Shown one piece after another: positions 62,608 through 64,000 of a stretch of 64,000 bases of DNA. Made by a program: the position numbers and the translations under genes. Position 1 is the stretch's first letter; every line of letters begins with the position of its first letter. Under the pieces are notes generated by a model, which was not told where the DNA came from, ran no database searches, and saw only the letters and a list, made by a program, of their open reading frames with translations. Source of the DNA: Embleya scabrispora (GTDB lineage: Bacteria > Actinomycetota > Actinomycetes > Streptomycetales > Streptomycetaceae); the NCBI RefSeq assembly GCF_002024165.1, contig NZ_MWQN01000006.1:62001-126000 (forward strand). Reading direction: 5' to 3'.

Positions 62608-63393
62608 ATGGCCAGGAACGACTTCCCCTCCGCATTGACCGAGGACGAGATCGCCCGCCTCGCCGACACCGCCGTCGCCGACCTCGCACGGCGACTGGCC
62701 ACACGTGTCTTCGACTCCGGTGACCGGGCGCGCGACAACGACGCACTCGGGCGCCTGCGCATGCTCGCGCACCTGTCCCGGGCCGTCGATCGCAACGCCG
62801 CGGAGGAGGCCGCGGCAGCCGCCGCCGCGGGCGCACGCTACCCGCAACTGGGCGACGCCTGGTACGTCACCCGCCAAGCCGCCCGCCAACGTTGGCCCGG
62901 CCTGGTCTTCACCGCCACACCCGCCTCCCGGCCCCTTCCCCGCGGGGCCGGAACGCCGGACGGCGCCGACCACTACGACGTGTTGCTCGTGGAGGACGAC
63001 CCGGCCGACGGCATCATCATCGCCGAGGGCCTGCGCGAACAGGGCACCGTGCGCACGGTCACGCGCGTGGACGACGGGCGCGCCGCGCTGCGGTTCCTGC
63101 GCGAACAGGGCAACGCCCGCCCCGCCCTGATCGTGATCGACCTGAACATACCCCGGATGAGCGGACAGGAACTGCTCACCGTCCTGAGCGACGACCCCGC
63201 GCTGCGGGCGATCCCGGTCGTCGTCCTCACCAACTCCGACGACCCCCGCGACGTGCACACCGCATTCGACCTCCACGCCAACGCCTACGTCACCAAACCG
63301 GTCAGACTCGACGACTTCCTCGCGGCCGTCCGCGGCATCGACACCTTCTTCCACTCCGCCCGTCGCGAAACGACGCCGCCACCGACGTACTGA
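62608..63393 (+). CDS. HTH-receiver fusion protein (atypical response regulator), paralogue 2
   Basis: The protein is 261 residues from ATG 62608. The N-terminal domain is LTEDEIARLADTAVADLARR, then ARYPQLGDAWYVTRQAARQR. The receiver is YDVLLVEDDPADGIIIAEGL, with D178 in LIVIDLNIPRMSGQELLTVL, Thr in VVVLTNSDDP and K230 in NAYVTKPVRLDDFLAAVRGI. It shares the reversed architecture of 59508-60263; the two are clearly paralogous over their full length, including the linker SRPLP. It lies 189 bases downstream of the histidine kinase on the same strand and may be co-regulated. Confidence 0.87.
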   Translation: MARNDFPSALTEDEIARLADTAVADLARRLATRVFDSGDRARDNDALGRLRMLAHLSRAVDRNAAEEAAAAAAAGARYPQLGDAWYVTRQAARQRWPGLVFTATPASRPLPRGAGTPDGADHYDVLLVEDDPADGIIIAEGLREQGTVRTVTRVDDGRAALRFLREQGNARPALIVIDLNIPRMSGQELLTVLSDDPALRAIPVVVLTNSDDPRDVHTAFDLHANAYVTKPVRLDDFLAAVRGIDTFFHSARRETTPPPTY

Positions 63394-64000
63394 CCCCCGA
63401 TACCGACCCCCGCCCGCCGCGACCAGATCGTGCGACTTTCGGGACGGGGGCCGCTCACCCGGGACCGTGGTGGCGGACAGCGCAGCCCCGCCTATCACCC
63501 GGCACCACTCACACCCTGGTCCGTGAGGGACGCGCGCTGCCCCCGGATCGGTCGGCAGCCGCCGTCGACCGGCACGAATTCGATCGGACCCGGCGTCGCA
63601 AAGTCGTCCAGCCGGAGTGGAGTCCGCCCAAGTCGGGGTGGCGGAAGGGCTCGTAGCGCGGCCGGTACGCGTCCCACCGGACAATCAGGGCAGCACACGC
63701 CCGGTTCGCCGAGTTCGTCCCGGCGCGCTGTCCATTCCGGTGACGGCTCCAATCCGGACGACGGAGTCGGCACGAGCAACGCCTCGATCGCGGCCCGCGC
63801 CCGACCACGATCGACCGGACGAACCGGGGCTCCCCCCGATGCCCGTGGCAACTCGCGCACGGCGGCCGGAAGCAGCGGCTCCCCGCCGCCGGCCGATCGC
63901 GGGCTGGGACTCTGTTCCCCTTGCCGATCCGCCGGCCCCCGGCGAGGAGAGCAGCGCCTGGCTCTGTTCTCGAGAGACGACAGCGTTTCTACGGCGGTTC
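63394..64000. other. Terminal gap with a possible truncated gene
   Basis: On the minus strand (about 63500-63830) the sequence ARAAIEALLVPTPSSGLEPS, then WTARRDELGEPGVCCPDCPV and GRVPAALRALPPPRLGRTPL looks coding, with a CxxC-like CCPDC motif, but has no start and no family that I know. Nothing else is supported up to the window end. Confidence 0.35.

Noticed and set aside
1-64000. CRISPR arrays, tRNA and rRNA genes
   Set aside because: No regularly spaced identical repeats, cloverleaf-like tRNA ends or rRNA signatures were seen on reading; the only periodic array is the three-unit operator at 25620-25663.

Overview
The window is about 70% G+C or higher. It has actinomycete-style gene starts (many GTG, GGAGG-type ribosome binding sites), ATGA/GTGA start-stop overlaps, and families typical of Streptomyces and relatives: SigE-type ECF factor, NYN, DUF4238, chaplin-like secreted protein, graspetide-type ATP-grasp, TetR plus FAD monooxygenase cassettes. 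I read it as a streptomycete-like chromosome arm or large linear plasmid. IS remnants, helicase-associated (HA) domain fragments, many truncated or frameshifted genes and the absence of housekeeping genes point to a subtelomeric accessory region. Frameshifts are so frequent that some may be assembly errors; each is flagged. No tRNA, rRNA or CRISPR array was seen.

0-10 kb: the tail of an FG-GAP repeat gene and a decayed copy of that tail; a DUF4238 protein; small conserved proteins; a graspetide ATP-grasp N-terminal fragment; an RHH-Fic toxin-antitoxin pair with an operator-like dyad; a chaplin-like secreted protein; a cholesterol-dependent cytolysin remnant; and a tight three-gene operon (nucleotidyltransferase, unknown protein, thymidylate-kinase-like protein).

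10-25 kb: a frameshifted secreted nuclease; an ECF sigma factor with a PASTA-bearing membrane partner; an NYN fragment; a kinase-like protein next to a broken ATP-grasp gene; an aminoglycoside phosphotransferase fragment; a subtilisin-like protein that has lost every catalytic residue; HA fragments; a second, truncated ATP-grasp/kinase pair abutting a truncated Mrr nuclease; and two degenerate IS elements (IS1182 and ISL3).

25-41 kb: mostly intact metabolic and resistance-type cassettes. These are TetR + FAD monooxygenase with a 15-bp iterated operator; a 606-residue secreted protein of unknown function; TetR + FAD monooxygenase + SGNH hydrolase; a substrate-binding-like protein; broken TetR, arginase and PfkB genes; and MFS exporter + SDR with a divergent LysR regulator.

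41-53 kb: integrase-like and nuclease fragments, a P5CR-like reductase, a membrane protein, a frameshifted esterase divergent from a TetR gene, a truncated NHL propeller, a secreted ricin-type lectin, a trypsin-like protease, and a third TetR + FAD monooxygenase pair with three operator dyads.

53-64 kb: two copies of an uncommon two-gene STAND NTPase module. One is inverted and cut by an IS630 remnant; the other is nearly complete but carries an amber codon and frameshifts. Then come a membrane protein with a ParB-like motif and a signalling cluster of one CHASE3-type histidine kinase, two unusual HTH-receiver fusion proteins and a divergent CheY-like receiver.

The best candidates for undescribed biology are the STAND module, the catalytically dead subtilase, and the ATP-grasp/kinase-like pair with its scattered graspetide relics.
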